DNA from: Asterella californica
Lineage: Eukaryota > Streptophyta > Marchantiopsida > Marchantiales > Aytoniaceae
Length of the DNA: 64,000 nt
Assembly: GCA_036924285.1 (NCBI GenBank)
Contig: JAYKYS010000002.1
Span: forward strand, 46,081,501-46,145,500
Reading direction: 5' to 3'
Both the position numbers and the translations under genes were made by a program. This document shows, in pieces, positions 22,991 to 35,230 of this stretch; the first letter of the stretch is position 1; the number at the start of each line of letters is the position of its first letter. The notes below the pieces were generated by a model. It was not told the DNA's origin and ran no database searches. It saw only the letters and a list, made by a program, of their open reading frames with translations.

Positions 22991-24769
22991 AGTGTCTAGA
23001 CGAGTGTCTCTTTCGAGAGGTCCTTTATCTCTAGCCGCTAGATCATTTGATTGATAGACGAACCCGACCGAGAAAGATCAAACTGTTGTACACTTTGAAT
23101 ATAGTTTTGAGTCGGACGAAGAGATTGAGGAGATTTCACCCGACAAATCTTAAGTTAATGACAATAGTATTTCAGATGAACGATCTAGAGTTAGAATTAT
23201 CTCTAAAGAGAGTTGTACCAAGACTGACGACGACTACAAAACAGTTTACAACACCCAACATCAAGTTGTCTAAATTAGCTACAAAATGTGCATCATTTCA
23301 TTTTTTTCTCACGTCTTCAAGTTTGCTTATTGTTGATGGTTCTAGAATCGAACAAGCAGAGGCAGTCAGGAATATCTCCCCATCAAGAGAAGAAACTGAC
23401 GAAGTGGATGATCTATCTCAGTCTGAGAGTTTACTATTGGGACGAGGATTGTCACCTGAATCAGACTTTGACCTCCGATCTACAAGAGATAGCAACCACA
23501 ATTATGAAAGATCGTTAACTTGTTCACCTGCATCAAATGATTCCTTTATTTTTCCAAGAGATATAGTGAAAATCTTGCTAGTGGAATGCCTATCAAGGAC
23601 GAAGAGACACACAAGTCAAGAGACTCACAAGCTACAGATGGTTCATTGGAGATCGAATGCAACGCTTCAAAGAAACTTTACGAGGCAATTCACTTTCTCA
23701 AAGAAGTTGAGGTCAACCATCCAAATGTGCACCCCTGGAAAAATTGATGAAAATTCATCCATTGTAAAATAAATCATGATATTATAAGTAGAGATATAAA
23801 GAAGTTCTTTTGAAAACGTTGCTTGTGGAGTACGAAATGATCGTTTGAAACTAGAACGTGTGAACGTTATTTCTATTTGAAACAAAACGAAAGATCCATG
23901 AGCTCGGACTTCTCATACTTTATCTTTCCTACATGTAAACATACATGAGATTTTTGATATTATAATCATTTTTGAAAAAAAACTGTTGTCTTCAAAATCT
24001 TAAATATTTTAGTTATTATATTTGAAACACTTTTTTCTATTAAAATCATAAGAAATTTTGAATTTATATGTATCATATAATATAAAATTCTAAAGATTTT
24101 TTAAGATTTTTTACAATATTTGTCAATGATTAATAACATCTATCCAAAATATAAGATTTTTATTGGATATTGATGCAAAGATTTATGCTTCTGAAAAAAA
24201 ATTCCATCAAATTTAATAATTTAAGATTATATATATCTTCTATGTTATTAAATTTAAACTAGGTTTACATCCAAATCTATTAAAAATACTCTTCAATTTA
24301 CTTATTGTAGAAGAGTGTTGAAGGTTTTTGTTACAAGAATGTTTGGACATTTTTTTTTGTCGCATTGTGAGAGAGAGCCCAACGCAACCAGTTCCATCTT
24401 CTCAACATTCTATAAAAGAAAGTGAGGTTTATGATTACTACAAGACAGACATGTCCTCTTCAGCTGATGAGGACCGGATGAAGCTTTTGTGTTTCTCTTT
24501 GTTAACATGATATAAGTGATTAAACTTATGTGTTTCTCTTCGTTAACATGATATATCAGTACCATTTGTTGATGAGAATTCTACGACATAATAGATTTTC
24601 AAGTTGTGACTTATGTGAGCAGATGAAGAATCAATAGGTCCGATCACATGCAAGGCTAGAAAAAGATAACGATTGTTTACTTCTTTTTATTTTTGTATCT
24701 TGTTGTTTGAATAGTGTAAGTCTCAGTAATATATATTTACATGAGGTTCATGAGTGGACATCGTGTCGA
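22991..24769. other. AT-rich region, one long unassigned open frame
   Basis: An open frame at 23047-23772 (241 codons) is long for this composition but lacks any recognisable motif, has low-complexity Ser/Thr/Arg content and no upstream promoter or splice context that I can support. I do not call it a gene. A 41-bp-period repeat of TGTGTTTCTCTTYGTTAACA occurs at 24488 and 24529. Confidence 0.35.
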
Positions 24770-26460
24770 GATGTTGTTTGACTTGTTCATACTATATGTT
24801 TTATAGAGTTTCATAACTGGTTTAAAGACTCATCATCCTCAACAAGCTGAGGAACGTGGTACTAGCGCAAGAAGGAAAAAAGCTTTATCTTCACTCAAAG
24901 CTTACGTGAACTATTTCATAGATGGAATGGATCAGGAGAAGATATGCGTTCAGCATTTCTCTAAAGTTCCGAAGTTATTGATGGTTCTTTTGTGGTACGA
25001 GTTAATCTTTTATGTGCATTGATTTTTAACGAGAGATATTTCAAACCAGAGTCTTCTTATTTTAAACAAATTTAAGTTTAATTGTATTCTGACTATCTCT
25101 ATTGTGCATATGATATCTGAAAGAGAAGGCCCTTTGCCATCAGTTTTGTACTTACAGTTAGATAACACAATAAAACAAAAACATTATTGTTTTCGTTTAT
25201 CTTGCTATGTTAGTAGATAAAAAGATTTTTAAGAAAATAGAAGTAGGTTTTCTCATGGTAAGACATACTTATGATCATGTTGATAAGATGTTTAGTAGAT
25301 TTTCCACATCTCTCTAGTCAAAGAACGCTTTTACCTTGTCACAACTAAGTGACATCATCAGACAAGCATATACTCCGCGGTCTCAAGTTACTCTTCTCAA
25401 GGAAATTTACAACTTATTGAAGAAGCACCTCGTCCAGTTTGACCTCTTCATGATGTCACTTACAATCAACAGTTCAAAATAAAACAAGACGAGCACGGAG
25501 AGGTTCAGATATGAGTAAAAAGTTCTTGACTGATGCCAACTGCATCTTAAACAGAAAGAGTTTGGCAATTGGAAATTTCCCCCCACCATGTGAAAAATGC
25601 ATGCATCAGACCTGCTACCACTGAAGTCTTACTAGGAAGCAAAACGTGCTAAAACTACGTTGACAAGGTCAGTGGAAGATATTCAAAGATACATGTTAAG
25701 CGTAATATATGAAAGATATTCAGAATACATGTTACACGGATCATTCCATCATATTTTCTCGATGGAGTGATTGGTTCTACAATCAAGAACAAGTTGTGAG
25801 ACAAATATTATCTAGGCGTCCATTTTCATTGATTAGATCCTGGATCTAATCTTTAACTCCATCATACGATGTTAACAATAGAATACAATTGTCACGAATG
25901 TAGTGATAACTGTTGAAGGGTTGGAGCGAAAAGTGTTTGATGAAAGAAGATAGTGTACGCAAGAACATGACAAACGAGACCAGGAAATATTACATACGAT
26001 CGTCTATACAAAATTGGTGATGTTAAAAGTTTAAGAGAGAATCGATTACTTGCTGTCTTTGCGGAGAACGACAAGTTCTTTTGGGTCTGTAAAGTGTTAC
26101 GAGTCTTGACTCGTGATGAGCGTGATGAAACTTGCAGGATAGAAATCTAGTGGTATGCAATTGAGTAGGTTGATCTTTATATCAGAAAATATTATCCAAA
26201 GAGACGTAAGGTTCTAGGTGGTAGAGGAAGACCTGCTCTACAAACAAGAGTGGAATATTCTAAAAGTACGAATGTTAGCTTTTGATATTTAGACCACGAG
26301 TAACTTACTGCATAAGACAACCATAGTCCAGATAAGAAATCAAGTTGTTCCGACTACAAAGAGAGATAGCAGTTGAAGAAAGTTTTCGACATGCAGATGA
26401 TAATGAAAAAGAAATCGAGGAAGAAGATGAAGATATCATTGAAGATCAAGATGGATTAAG
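24770..26460 (+). pseudogene. Degraded DUF7869-type gene
   Basis: Short blocks in shifting frames appear in order: ARRKKALSSLKAYVNYF near 24865, PSVLYLQLDNT near 25137-25170, IEVGFLMVRHTYDHVDKMFS near 25240-25298, SQLSDIIRQAYTPRSQVTLL near 25340-25398, and NRLLAVFAENDKFFWVCKV near 26043-26100. This matches the arrangement I know from DUF7869 proteins (LQLDN, then VGHTHEDIDQ), a family of uncharacterised and often transposon-associated proteins in plants and algae. Many stops and frameshifts intervene, so it is a relic. Its function is unknown. Confidence 0.6.
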
Positions 26461-29426
26461 ATAACCAATGGTGAAGCTTCGAGGATTGCTGCACTAAAAG
26501 AAAAAGAGGAATTTACAACTTTAACTTATCACTAACAAATCACTAGTGGACTTTCTTATTGTTTTGATCAACTAGTTAGTTAGAAAGTTATAACAAATCA
26601 TTCATTTAAAGATTTGTTTGATAAAACTTATTTCTGGTTAGACTTTTAAGGCTGTTATTTATAACCATTCATCAACAATAGCAATACTTTATGTCTACAA
26701 GTTTGTGATAAACTTTAGTTATAATTTATGTCTTCATGTGTGATTAGATATGTGATAAGACATCCACCATGATAGCTTTACTTCCAGTTATAAACAAATC
26801 ATAAGTGGTAAGACATAAAATAAAACATGAAAAGTGAAGTTTTATTTTTATTTTTTATATAGAATTGTTTTATTTTATTTTAAGTTATTTCATTATGATA
26901 ATTATCATAACTTATCTAACATGGGATATCAAAATCCATTTAACATAAATATGATAAATTTATAAAGGATTTTTGGCATAAAAGCCTTTGTATCTAATAT
27001 CTAACAAAACATTTTTGCAACTAAAACGGCATCCAAGCCCCGTATTCGTTAAATAGATCATATGTAGATGCAGGAACTTCAAACTGAACTGAAGGTGTAC
27101 AATTAAATTGGTCATCTCTCTTGACTATGCTTCAAACAACTGAGAGGTTGCAATTACAACATACCCAAAGAGCAGGCAACTGTTGTCAATGTTGCGTAGC
27201 AGCTCTCGTATGGAAGTAGAAGAAACCAGAGTTAACTTATGTGTGCAATTATAATATCCCCACAGCCGACAATAGAATCACGTTCTTGTCTATACTTCTC
27301 TGCTATATATCCAGATTTATTACATAATTCATGAAAGTTTTTAATCTTGATTGGGTTCTCCACTGCTTAAAACCACAACAAACAAAAGAGAAGTCAAAAC
27401 CACTTTGTCAAAGCAAGTTAATTCCTCCTAGGCTTGTCTTAATTTTCAACAAAAAACCAAATCTATCATTACTTAAATCTTTCCTACTGCGAAATATCTA
27501 GATCTATATTTCCTCAGTATTCACACATATGTGTGAAAACATTCAAACTGCAGTATTAACATCCGTAATATGTTTCAACATCAAAATATAATGTGTCCTG
27601 ATTTCTCAAACTCCAAGAAAGGCTTGCCTCATACAAACCTGATAAACCTGACATAAGATAAGGACTCTAGAGTGATAAAAATTGATAGATCAATTTGATC
27701 AAGACAGTTGTCAAGTAGCATATCCACATCTTCAGACGCGGTTTTCATTTTTAGGTCTAGTCCGTCATATGTTCTATGCTTAAAAGGTTCTAAGTCCATA
27801 GTCCTTGTAAGTTCTTTTTGCATAGTAAAGGTGTTCGAGATGAGAAGGCATAAACCTCACTTACCGGACAAAGGTATGGAGACGAACAGTACTTTGACGT
27901 TTAAATGTCCCTTCTAGCTTAGAAGTTTGTCCAGAAAGTTTTCATTCCTTTCAGTTTTTCTAGGCAATTCACATTTCACTAGACCATGCTCCTTCAACAA
28001 CCACGGGATTGATTGTCTGCAAAATATATCAAGACATGAATTTGGAAGTAAACTACCAAATATCGATTGAGACGCAATATTATGCACAACACTTATGATC
28101 TACGTATGATAGATCGTTGGTCGAGGCATCCATTTTGCATGCACAACTGGGAGAAGAACGAAGCTTTAGCTCGACTATGACTTTGTTGCAAAGTTATACC
28201 TCATCTTGTGATGAGAGAGCATGAACCTAGGCTAAGTACTGTTATGTGTCAAAGGGCAAGAATAGTCCTACTGAATATTGAACTTTCATACTATAGTACT
28301 GTATCTCCAACCATCCAATCATCCTCCTCGCAAAGTTAATCTACCAGAGAATCCAATCCAGTTATTCAGGTACCTCCTCATAGATCGAACATTATTCCCT
28401 GCATGATACAATGGTCACAAGAGTTACCTACAACAACTAAAGTACTCCAGAACGTTCTTTCACTAACTTGCTTGTAAAAATTGACACTAATATTCCAGTA
28501 ACTATCAAGTGCGTTTTGCAAACATTAGACACCACATACCCAAGGTTATATCCAATGCTAAAGGGTTTTATTCCTGAACTTTGTTAGCCAAGACTTAAGT
28601 TACTCAAGCTTCAGTACTCCTTACTTGATTAGAGAAGAAAGCTTGGTTGCATCTGTATAAAAGTTCATCCTATGAACTTTTGGAATAGAGTAGGACACTG
28701 CTGCAAGACAACGAACACATGATAAGATCTCTAGAACTGAACTTGGAATTGGACTCCTCGAAAGAGAAGACAAAGTAGCAAAAGCACTTCCTCACCACTT
28801 GGGACAGAAGTTTATTATGCTCATATTTGTGTAGACAGCTATACTTGGTTTGTTACTCGGAAAAGAAACTTTTTATCCACATGCTTTAATTCCTAGCGAC
28901 ACTGGCAAGAAACTGTGACACTGTGCTTTATGATCCTTGGTGCTCAGATCTCTGCATGTGTTTCATGACCCTTGGCGTTCATAGCTCTGCATGTGTATGT
29001 CAATAAATTCACTTTCGATGTTATCCTAGAGGTTCATGGCATTTGATGACCAAATACATTTTTCCATGCCCTGAAGCATGAAATCACTTCTTGAAGGAAC
29101 GGCTAAACTACTACGGATCAACTCAAGAAACCAGTCATCTACACAAATTGACATATTCCTTATGTGCTTTAGTAATATTATGCTATGCTTTGAAACTTGT
29201 GAGAAGGCCGTTCGAACTGAAGGTATTCAGAAATATTATGACTTCGTAAGTTCTCAAATTAAATCTTAAGGCTTCTCGACTATACAATTTTCTTAAAACT
29301 CTCATATGCAAATGGAGAAACACCGTCTACACGATCTAGAAATGGCCTACACTGTGGAAAACTATGTTAACCCCAAATTGATACTTCAAACATACGTTCA
29401 AACCTCTAACACTAGGCACAAGTAAA
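26461..29426. other. Unassigned spacer between the DUF7869 relic and copia element
   Basis: No gene could be supported. The left part (26470-26960) is AT-rich. The right part is less AT-rich with short open frames lacking motifs. No RNA gene was recognised. Confidence 0.4.
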
Positions 29427-29656
29427 TGTCTAGTCTATAGTCATCTCTACACTCACATCTAATAGTTACATCTATAGTCATCTCTATAGTCACCTCTATA
29501 GACACATCTCTATGACTAATGACGACTAGTGACTAACCTCTTGTCCATAGGTTAGAGTATATAACAACCCCCTCTTGAGAGATGATGAGTCGGCTGATCC
29601 CTTTACTGATATAACTTCTACAGTGGAGACTATTCACTTGGTTTGGTTCTTTAACA
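29427..29656 (+). repeat. 5' LTR of the copia element
   Basis: Matches 34152-34359 from GTCTAGTCTATAGTC to the terminal CTTGGTTTGGTTCTTTAACA. The left third consists of short CATCTCTATAGTC-type repeats whose number differs from the 3' LTR. A TATA box and the TG...CA ends are present. Confidence 0.9.
29558..29564 (+). promoter_or_regulatory. TATA box in the 5' LTR
   Basis: TATATAA lies about 90 bp before the LTR end, where an LTR core promoter is expected. The same word is kept in the 3' LTR near 34261. Confidence 0.6.
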
Positions 29657-29668
29657 TGGTATCAGAGC
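29657..29668 (+). other. Primer-binding site (initiator tRNA-Met)
   Basis: TGGTATCAGAGC immediately follows the 5' LTR. It is complementary to the 3' end of plant initiator methionine tRNA and typical of Ty1/copia elements. Confidence 0.9.
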
Positions 29669-30115
29669 TTAGGTAAGAGCATTACTAAGGAAATTCATGA
29701 ACTAGAGAGTGAAAAGGACATAGAGTGAGCACACCACCTTCAACTGGAAAGTGAGAAAAAAGACGTAAATCTCTGATCAAACTACATTTGACTGTGTTTT
29801 TGGAGGGGAAGGAGGTCGAATTAGGCAAATCTGAGAGTGGATTTGGAGTTAAAAAGGCTTCGTCTTGCAAAGAGCTTTCCAACAGTTCAACTTTCGGCCC
29901 AAACGGACCTCGTATAAGGAAGTTACACTTTGGAGAACCCTTGGTCAACGGATCTTGGACTGCACTTTTGAAGACCTTAACGATCGATTTTCGTGTTTCT
30001 GAGATTTTTGCCGTGCTGGACGAGATTGCAGAGGATTATAATATAGACATTACTTTCACCTCCACAACCACTTTGGGGAGTTCCAGATTTTTCCCACCTA
30101 TTCTATTTTCTATCG

Positions 30116-31009
30116 ATGGCTAACGTTAGTGATAACTTACTTCACGATCATCATAAGTTGGATAGCACAAACTATCCAATATGTTGTTTCAAGGTTCAAG
30201 CAATTTTTCAGAACTACGACTTATAGGACATAGTGTTGGGTGAGGAAGAAAGACCTATTGAATCACCAGCTGCTGTCAAAACTTGGAACAAAAGAGATCA
30301 ACAAGCACTTGCCATCATCAAGATGACCATAAAAGACTCAGAAATCATGGATATCTTGGAGGCTAAAACCTCTAAAGATGCTTGGGATACATTCACCAAA
30401 AAGCACGAAGGAGCTGCTCGAGGATGGAAGAGAATGCTACGCAGGAAATTGAATACTTTGCAGATGGTTGCAGGCATCTCACTCGAAGAACACTTCAATA
30501 CTATCAAAGGGTTGCTTCAACAACTGAAGAATCTGGGTGGAGGTATAGACGAGGACGACTTGGTACTGATAGTGCTCCAGAGCTTACCAGAACCATATGA
30601 GCACTTTGTCAAAGCAGTGGATGTACGCAAAGAGCCTGTCTCATTTGAAGAACTGCAGACACTAGCTTTGCAAGAAGCTATGAATATCGAAACCAAGTCA
30701 GCTCAAGCAACTACCACAACTGATGCAGCATTCTTCTCCAAAAGGAGAGATCATAAGCGGGGTAGACCTCAAGACACGCAATCAAAACAAAAGGAGCATT
30801 GGGACAACAAGAGAGGTAAGTTCAACAAACGTGACTCAGAGGGCAACTCCAACAAACCAAAACCTGGAAACTGTAACTACTGTAAGAACGTGGTCATTTC
30901 GTCTATGAGTGCAAGAAGAAGACATTCGATCAACGTTCCAACACCAACAATAGAGGTAACCTCGTACAAACCTATGAAGAGAAGTTGTTCTTCACTGCCA
31001 TGTATATAG
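30116..31009 (+). pseudogene. Copia gag polyprotein
   Basis: Begins MANVSDNLLHDH at 30116 and is interrupted by TAG at 30224-30226 where a Trp is expected in the family (DL-W-DIV). It then runs open through the UBN2/gag core (DAWDTFTKKHEG, then LEEHFNTIKGLLQQLKNLGG and LPEPYEHF) to the CCHC knuckle. The knuckle starts CNYC, but a frameshift near 30885-30890 moves its HxxxxC half into another frame, which also joins gag to the protease frame. The product would have formed the particle and bound RNA. Here it is doubly broken. Confidence 0.85.
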
Positions 31010-32243
31010 AGACATATGACCAATTATGGATTGATTCTGGAGCATCAAATCATATCACATCAAAGAAGGAGTGGTTTCAAGACTTTCATCCTCTAAATGA
31101 ACCAGAGATACGACTGGGTGATGATAAAGGATACCAAGTCCACGGAGAAGGTAACATTCGTATTAAGCTACCTTCAGGTCAGATAAGAACCATTGGAGGT
31201 GTCTGGTTTGTACCTGGTGTAGTGCATAACCTTTTGACTGTTGGTAAACTTGCTGCAAACGGGTTTCAGCTGTCATTTGATGCACAAGGATGTTTCATTC
31301 TCGACCAAGGATCTGTGATAGCTACAGGGCTGAAGGTTGACCACTTGTATGAGTTACAAGCCTTACTTTTGGTAGCTCCAGTTCTAGCTGCTGTAACAGA
31401 TACGAGCCAGTTATGGCATCTTCAACTTGGACACTTACACTATCAGAAAATGCATAAGTTGTTTCATGAAGACTTGACCCTTGGTTTTTCGAAACTAGTC
31501 TTTGTTAACACTCCGTGTGAAGTTTATCTTAGATCTAAACAGACTCGAAGGAAGTTCTTCAAAACTACTGCAACACGAGCAACAGAAATCCTTCAGCTGC
31601 TACATACAGATCTTTGTGGACCTACTGAGACTATTTCACTTGGTTTGGTTCTTCAACATGGTATATATTTCGGTTCAATATGGTGTATATTTTGCTTGGA
31701 GGTTCTAAGTACTTTATGCTGGTTGTTGATGACTTCTCGAGATACATTTGGATTTGCTTCCTGTTAAGAAAGTCTGAAGCACTATCGAATCTTCAACAGC
31801 TTGTTAACATGATGAAAAGACAGATTGGACAGCTAGTGAAGAGTCTGCAAAGTGATAGAGGAGGAGAGTTCACTTCCAAGGCTGCTGACAAATATTTTGC
31901 TGAGAAGGGGATACTACGGCAGTTGACTACAGCTTACACGCCTCAGCAAAATGGAGTGGTTGAAAGGAAAAACAGAACTGTCGTGGAGATGGCAAGAAGT
32001 CTTCTTCTTGAGCACGATCTTCCAAAAGATTTTTGGGCTGAAGCTGTGAATACTGCGGTCTACCTTCTCAACAGAAGTCCAACAAATGCTGTGAACAACA
32101 AAACTCCATTCGAAGCTTTCACAGGGAAGAAACCAGACCTCTCTAACCTACGAATTTTTGGATGTAAAGTATATGCTACAACTCCTCGAAAATTACTCCA
32201 CAAGTTTGATGATAGATCTCAGATCTATACATTCATAAGATAG
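30985..32243 (+). pseudogene. Copia protease, GAG-pre-integrase and integrase
   Basis: The first frame (30985-31767) has the protease active site LWIDSGASNHIT near 31024 and the GAG-pre-integrase signature LWHLQLGHLHYQKMHKL near 31412. After LCGPTETISLG the frame is disrupted by a 56-bp insertion (31644-31699) and integrase resumes in a different frame at GGSKYFMLVVDDFSRYIW. Its core follows, with DRGGEFTS, YTPQQNGVVERKNR, DFWAEAVNTAVYLLNR and TPFEAFTGKKPDLSNLRIFG. The frame ends at 32243. The D, D and E landmarks of the DDE core are present but not in one frame. Confidence 0.9.
31644..31699 (+). repeat. 56-bp insertion copied from LTR end plus PBS start, with internal duplication
   Basis: The integrase sequence is interrupted by TTTGGTTCTTCAACA followed by TGGTAT, the exact LTR terminus and the first six PBS bases of this element. 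A second, imperfect copy (GGTTCAATATGGTGTATATTT) follows. The host sequence before it (GAGACTATTTCACTTGG) resembles the LTR sequence GAGACTATTCACTTGG, and CTTGG also closes the insertion, so a microhomology-guided template switch is likely. The 56 bp shift the frame by two. Confidence 0.85.
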
Positions 32244-32559
32244 CCAGCAAGAGAAAAGGGATATAGACTGTTGAATGCGGCAAGAAAGATCATCATCAGT
32301 CGAGATGTAGTGTTTTAGAGGTCCCTCCATCTCGAAACTCACAACACCATCTTTCTGACCTGTCACCTCTCTCAATCCAAAACACCTACTTCAGAGAATC
32401 ATGAAAAAGAAGCTCAAGCTCAGCTAGAACCACCTACACAAGTTGAAGTTATTGAATCAGGTCCGACTACAGCAGATTCGTCTCTCATACACCAGACTAC
32501 TCCAGATTCGAATCTTGGTGCTCAACCAAGGAGACCTATCAGAACAAGGAAGGTTCCTG

Positions 32560-34126
32560 CAAGGCTAGAGGATTATATTCTCATGGCTGAAGCTCAAGGT
32601 GATGGAGAAACTATTACATTCGAAGAGGCTTTCAGTAAAGATCAATGGAGACGTGCTATGCATGAAGAATATGATGCATTACTCAAAAATGCAACCTGGA
32701 GCCTAGTACCTCTTCCAACAAACAGGAAAGCACTTGGCTTGTAAATGGGTTTATAAGATCAAGAGACATGCAGATGAAACTATTGAGAGATACAAGGCTC
32801 GCCTTGTTGCAAAATGTTATTTGCAGACTGCAGGAGAAGATTTTCAAGAGACCTTCACACTTGTGATAAAACTTAACTCCATTCGAGTTTTTAGTGCTTT
32901 TGCAAAACTACATGGTTAGAAGTGTTTACAAATGGATGTTAAGAATGCATTTCTTAATGGGATTCTTGAAGAAGATATCTACTTGCAGCAACCACCTGGA
33001 TTTGTTCGTAAAGGAGGTGAACAGTTAGTGTGCAAGCTGCACAAGGCATTGTATGGCCTCAAACAAGCTCCAAGAGCTTGGTACACAAAATCGACACTTT
33101 CTTGAAGCAGCAAGGCTTCTCTCCTACTAGAGGTGATCCAAACTTCTATGTTTTGATTACTTCTCAAGGTATTGTGTTACTGTTACTGTACGTGGATGAC
33201 CTAATAATATCCGGAAGTAATCAAGGAGGAGTAAAGAAGATTCAGCAAGCCTTAATGCAAGAGTTTGATATGAAAGATCTAGGACTTCTCAACTTTTGTC
33301 TTGGAGTTCAGTTTATGGAACACAACAAAATGTTATACCTCTCTCAGGCAAGATACACAGAAAGTATACTTCAGGATTTTCAGATGGAGAAGTGCAAGCC
33401 TGCGCTTACTCCTATGATTATCTCGAAGGAGTGACAAAGTTCTTCTGCTGATGATGAGTATGCAGATGCAACAGAGTTCAGGAAGCTGATCAAGAAGTTA
33501 ATTTACTTGGCTGTCACTACAAGACCAGATATTTTGTATGCAGTCAGCAAACTCAGTCAGAATATGGAGTCTCCAACAAATATGCATATGAGGGAACGTT
33601 ACCTCAGAGGAACTACCAACTATGGGCTCAGATATAGCTCAGATAAGTCACTTGGACTTGTTGGATTTACAGATGCTGATTGGGCAGGTGATTCTACAGA
33701 TCGTAAATCAATGTCCGGATTTGCATTTATGTTGGGAGGAGGTGCCATCACTTGGCAGTGTAAAACGTAGTCAACTATTGCTTTATCCTCCTCTGAAACA
33801 GAATATCGTGGCCTGTGTAATGTAGCACGAGAGGCCATTTGGCTAAGATGGATGTTGGAGGATGTAGGTGTCAACCAAGACACTCCAACAGTAATCTGGA
33901 CTGATAGCATGAGTGCAATAGCATTGACGAAAAATCCAGTGCATCATGCTAGAACAAAGCACATTGAAGTACAAGTCCACTTCATCAGGGAGAAAATAAT
34001 TTCAGGAGAGGTTGTTACTCAATGGGTAACAACTAATGACCAAACTGCTGATATATTCACCAAGCCTTTGTCTTCAGACAGGTTTCAAAAATTGAGACTG
34101 AACTTGGTGTATATTCAGTACCACTG
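32560..34126 (+). pseudogene. Copia reverse transcriptase and RNase H
   Basis: RT begins with WRRAMHEEYDALLKNATWSL. A one-base insertion near 32738 shifts the frame into ACKWVYKIKRHADETIERYKARLV. TAG at 32918-32920 replaces the Trp of HGWKCLQMDV-type sequence. A further shift follows KQAPRAW near 33083. The catalytic YVDD is at 33189-33200 (LLLLYVDDLIISG). TGA near 33432 is another stop. RNase H has TDADWAGDSTDRKSMSG near 33670, a TAG where CAG is expected before STIALSSSETEY (33769), and TDSMSAIALTKNPVHHARTKHIE to a stop at 34125-34127. All catalytic landmarks exist but no enzyme can be made. Confidence 0.9.
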
Positions 34127-34130
34127 ACAT

Positions 34131-34140
34131 TAAGAGGGGG
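34131..34140 (+). other. Polypurine tract
   Basis: TAAGAGGGGG lies immediately before the 3' LTR start TGTTAAAG. It is the expected primer site for plus-strand DNA synthesis. Confidence 0.85.
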
Positions 34141-34359
34141 TGTTAAAGATAGTGTCTAGTCTATAGTCACATCTAATAGTCACATCTATAGTCATCTCTA
34201 TAGACACATCTCTATGACGAATGATTGACTAGTGACTAACCTCTTGTCCATAGGTTAGAGTATATAACAACCCCCTCTTGGGAGATGATGAGTCGGCTGA
34301 TCCCTTTACTGATATAACTTCTACAATGGAGACTATTCACTTGGTTTGGTTCTTCAACA
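34141..34359 (+). repeat. 3' LTR of the copia element
   Basis: Starts TGTTAAAGATAGTG and ends TTGGTTTGGTTCTTCAACA, giving the standard TG...CA ends. It keeps about 12 bases at its start that are missing or mutated in the 5' LTR. Confidence 0.9.
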
Positions 34360-34479
34360 GCGCTGAGACCGCTAACAGATGCTACTAGAAACACAATTAC
34401 CAAACACGGCCGTATCTGTTGATTACTTTGTAGCCCAAGAATCCCCACAGTAGAAACAAGTGAAAACCCTGATATAGTA

Positions 34480-35020
34480 AGTGCTCATTGCAGCATGAGA
34501 CCATGAGTCAAAATTGAACCATCGACATCGACGAAGAAACTATCATCATAAAGCCGGACATGGCTAGTGTGACCTACAACAGTGCTGATATCAGTTCATT
34601 GAGCCATTCATTTCTGTTGTTCTGCACCCTCCCGCACACTGAGTAACAGAAACAGATACCGCAGTAAAGTTAAATGGCATACCTATATAATCTGATGCAT
34701 TCCGGTTTGCATAAGCATGAGCTTGATATGGATTGATCTCTTATCTACTCCAGCAAAACTTCTAAACACTGAACTTTTAGTTACCAAACCATGTCATTCA
34801 GTTGGTACTTTTAATTAAACACTTTTCAGAGAATTCTCGAGCAGCAATTATGCTTTTCTTTGTCTTGCATGCAGGGAAGGAACTGAAACCTTACCTTGTG
34901 GAGTTGTGATAATGTAGTCTCTCGTCAACGCTGGCTACAATGGATGGAGGAAGCGGAGGATCTGAAACCTCTGCCTCTGGTACGTTTCTTGGGACTCTAG
35001 ATGCTGCTAACTGCAAAGAA
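34480..35020 (-). other. Possible exons of an unknown minus-strand gene
   Basis: On the minus strand a 3' splice site-like TTTCTTTGCAG near 35011 opens a frame ending HYHNSTR at a donor AAG/GTAAGG near 34895. A second stretch near 34578-34485 gives HTSHVRLYDDSFFVDVDGS to a stop after an acceptor-like GTTGTAG. The splice phases of the two pieces do not join directly, so an exon is missing or the reading is wrong. The family was not recognised. A plus-strand open frame at 34940-35221 overlaps it and is equally unsupported. Confidence 0.25.
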
Positions 35021-35230
35021 ATAAAACACAGCTATTTTGTACATTCTCATGACCGTCTTGAAAACAAATTGGAAGGAGAAGAACGCCCTGGTAAACATGA
35101 GATCACGGCTGTCATTCGATCGTCGTTCATGAAGTGCGAACCAGCGCTAGCTCATCCATACATATTCGGATATGACACTAAAAACCTGGGAGAATACACT
35201 CAATCAATAATCTATCAATAATTGGATTCG

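Larger units (their letters stand above)
29427..34359 (+). mobile_element. Ty1/copia LTR retrotransposon, full-length but inactive
   Basis: Contains in order a 5' LTR, a PBS, gag, aspartic protease, GAG-pre-integrase, integrase, reverse transcriptase, RNase H, a polypurine tract and a 3' LTR, the copia order with integrase before RT. Total is about 4.9 kb. The LTRs differ by substitutions and repeat-number changes, and the 5' copy lacks the first dozen bases of the 3' copy, so the insertion is old. GCGCT follows the 3' LTR, but AGTAA precedes the 5' LTR, so no target-site duplication is evident. At least three nonsense mutations and four frameshifts make it non-autonomous. Confidence 0.95.

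Noticed and set aside
23047..23772. 241-codon open frame
   Set aside because: It is long, but has no motif, no compositional shift and no splice or promoter context. Its Ser/Thr/Arg-rich reading looks accidental, so it is mentioned only in the regional entry.
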